In this document: piece after piece, positions 51,320 to 51,820 of the stretch
How positions within the stretch are numbered: the first letter of the stretch is position 1
Layout of the letters: each line of letters starts with the position of its first letter
Source: an uncultured Ruminococcus sp.
GTDB taxonomy: Bacteria; Bacillota; Clostridia; Oscillospirales; Ruminococcaceae
Assembly (NCBI GenBank): GCA_902776945.1
Contig: CACYSH010000018.1
Span: 1-51,820 of the forward strand
Length of the DNA stretch: 51,820 nt
Reading direction: 5' to 3'
Program-made: the position numbers and the translations under genes
Notes under the pieces: generated by a model
What the model was told of the DNA's origin: nothing
What the model saw: only the letters and a program-made list of their open reading frames with translations
The model's database searches: none

Positions 51320-51820
51320 TCAGAGCCAGTTAAAGGGATTGCTGCGGAAGAGCGACCAGCCGAAAATGCTGCCCCAGTTAAATCCGAAATTATATCCCTT
51401 TATCGTTACCGACTGCGAAGCTGTGAATTTGCTGTAAACAGGCTTTCCGTCTATGATCTTGTACGATCTTATAAAGACGGTGCAGCGGCTGCCGGCTCTC
51501 AGGTTGGCGATCTTCATTGAGGATTCGTCACCGTTTGTCTTGAATCTTGTGATAGTGTTTGTGAAACCTCTGCTTCTCGAAGAGTACAGGAGTATTTCAT
51601 AGCCGTCCGTCATGCCGTCGTTTGTCCAGCTCACATCGAGGGTTCCTCTCGTGTCAGATGTTACATTGTTCAGCTCGACCTTTGCGGGAGTAACGTAATA
51701 TTCGCCAGTAACGGTTCCGGTGAATTTTCCGATACCTGTGATATTGACCGCTGCCTTTCCGGGGTCTACTGCGTTTTCGTAAGAAAGCTCGTAATCTTTG
51801 CCCTCAACAAGCCGCTTGCC
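51320..51820 (-). CDS. C-terminus of a large surface/secreted protein (partial)
   Basis: The open frame continues through the right edge, so only the last 166 residues are seen. The first part (GKRLVEGKDYELSYENAVDP ... GIGKFTGTVTGEYYVTPAKV) is an extracellular Ig-like repeat common in clostridial surface proteins. It is followed by a fibronectin III-like domain (VSWTNDGMTDGYEILLYSSR to QSVTIKGYNF) and an aromatic tail. An internal Met is not the true start. There is no sorting signal at the end. Confidence 0.8.
   Translation of the reverse strand, partial: GKRLVEGKDYELSYENAVDPGKAAVNITGIGKFTGTVTGEYYVTPAKVELNNVTSDTRGTLDVSWTNDGMTDGYEILLYSSRSRGFTNTITRFKTNGDESSMKIANLRAGSRCTVFIRSYKIIDGKPVYSKFTASQSVTIKGYNFGFNWGSIFGWSLFRSNPFNWL

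Overview
The window looks like DNA from a gut or rumen Ruminococcus (Oscillospiraceae, Firmicutes). This rests on a dockerin-bearing GH43 enzyme (cellulosome type), a GH98-type glycosidase, AGGAGG ribosome sites, TTGACA/TATAAT promoters, NPxTG-anchored and Big2-type surface proteins, and a type I-C CRISPR system. The genus is an inference; no rRNA or tRNA gene is present to confirm it.

Layout. 1-8.4 kb: CRISPR array tail and a complete type I-C cas set, cas3 // cas5-cas8c-cas7-cas4-cas1-cas2, read on the minus strand. Between cas3 and cas5 lies a solitary repeat-like element that reads as a one-unit crRNA. Its guide matches the cas5 promoter next to a TTC PAM, which suggests autorepression. 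8.4-13.5 kb: two miniature repeats, a broken GH98 gene carrying a foreign ABC-transporter scrap, and a DMT permease. 13.5-17.4 kb: a plasmid-type module with a Rep_3-like initiator, five iterons, a divergent Par-like protein, and an array of a 12-bp motif running through the par gene and about 700 bp beyond it. 18-20.5 kb: GH43-ricin-dockerin enzyme. 21.1-25.9 kb: a Wadjet locus whose jetA and jetB are fused into an out-of-frame remnant by deletion, while jetC and jetD are intact. 26-27.9 kb: macro domain / DUF503 / Spx-like / ATP-grasp operon. 28.9-30.9 kb: TerD-like protein. 30.95-31.3 kb: a non-coding transcript with two tandem pseudoknot domains that covary. 31.4-38.1 kb: a two-gene candidate defence unit (HEPN protein plus a 1877-residue TPR/cold-shock/AAA protein). 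38.5-42.5 kb: assorted small genes. 43-49.5 kb: seven genes, at least six encoding secreted proteins, one of which carries a near-eukaryotic ubiquitin directly after its signal peptide. 49.7-51.8 kb: tyrosine recombinase, a MITE with a 9-bp target duplication, and the end of a surface protein that runs off the window.

How it fits together. The region is a dense accessory segment: defence (CRISPR-Cas, Wadjet remnant, HEPN/AAA pair), replicon maintenance (rep, iterons, par) and host- or fibre-facing secreted proteins. It is stitched together by several families of intergenic inverted repeats. It may belong to a megaplasmid or chromid, or be a chromosomal site where a plasmid integrated; the sequence does not decide between these. 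The strongest leads are the ubiquitin fusion, the CRISPR self-regulating RNA, the tandem pseudoknot RNA and the partition gene that encodes its own candidate centromere.
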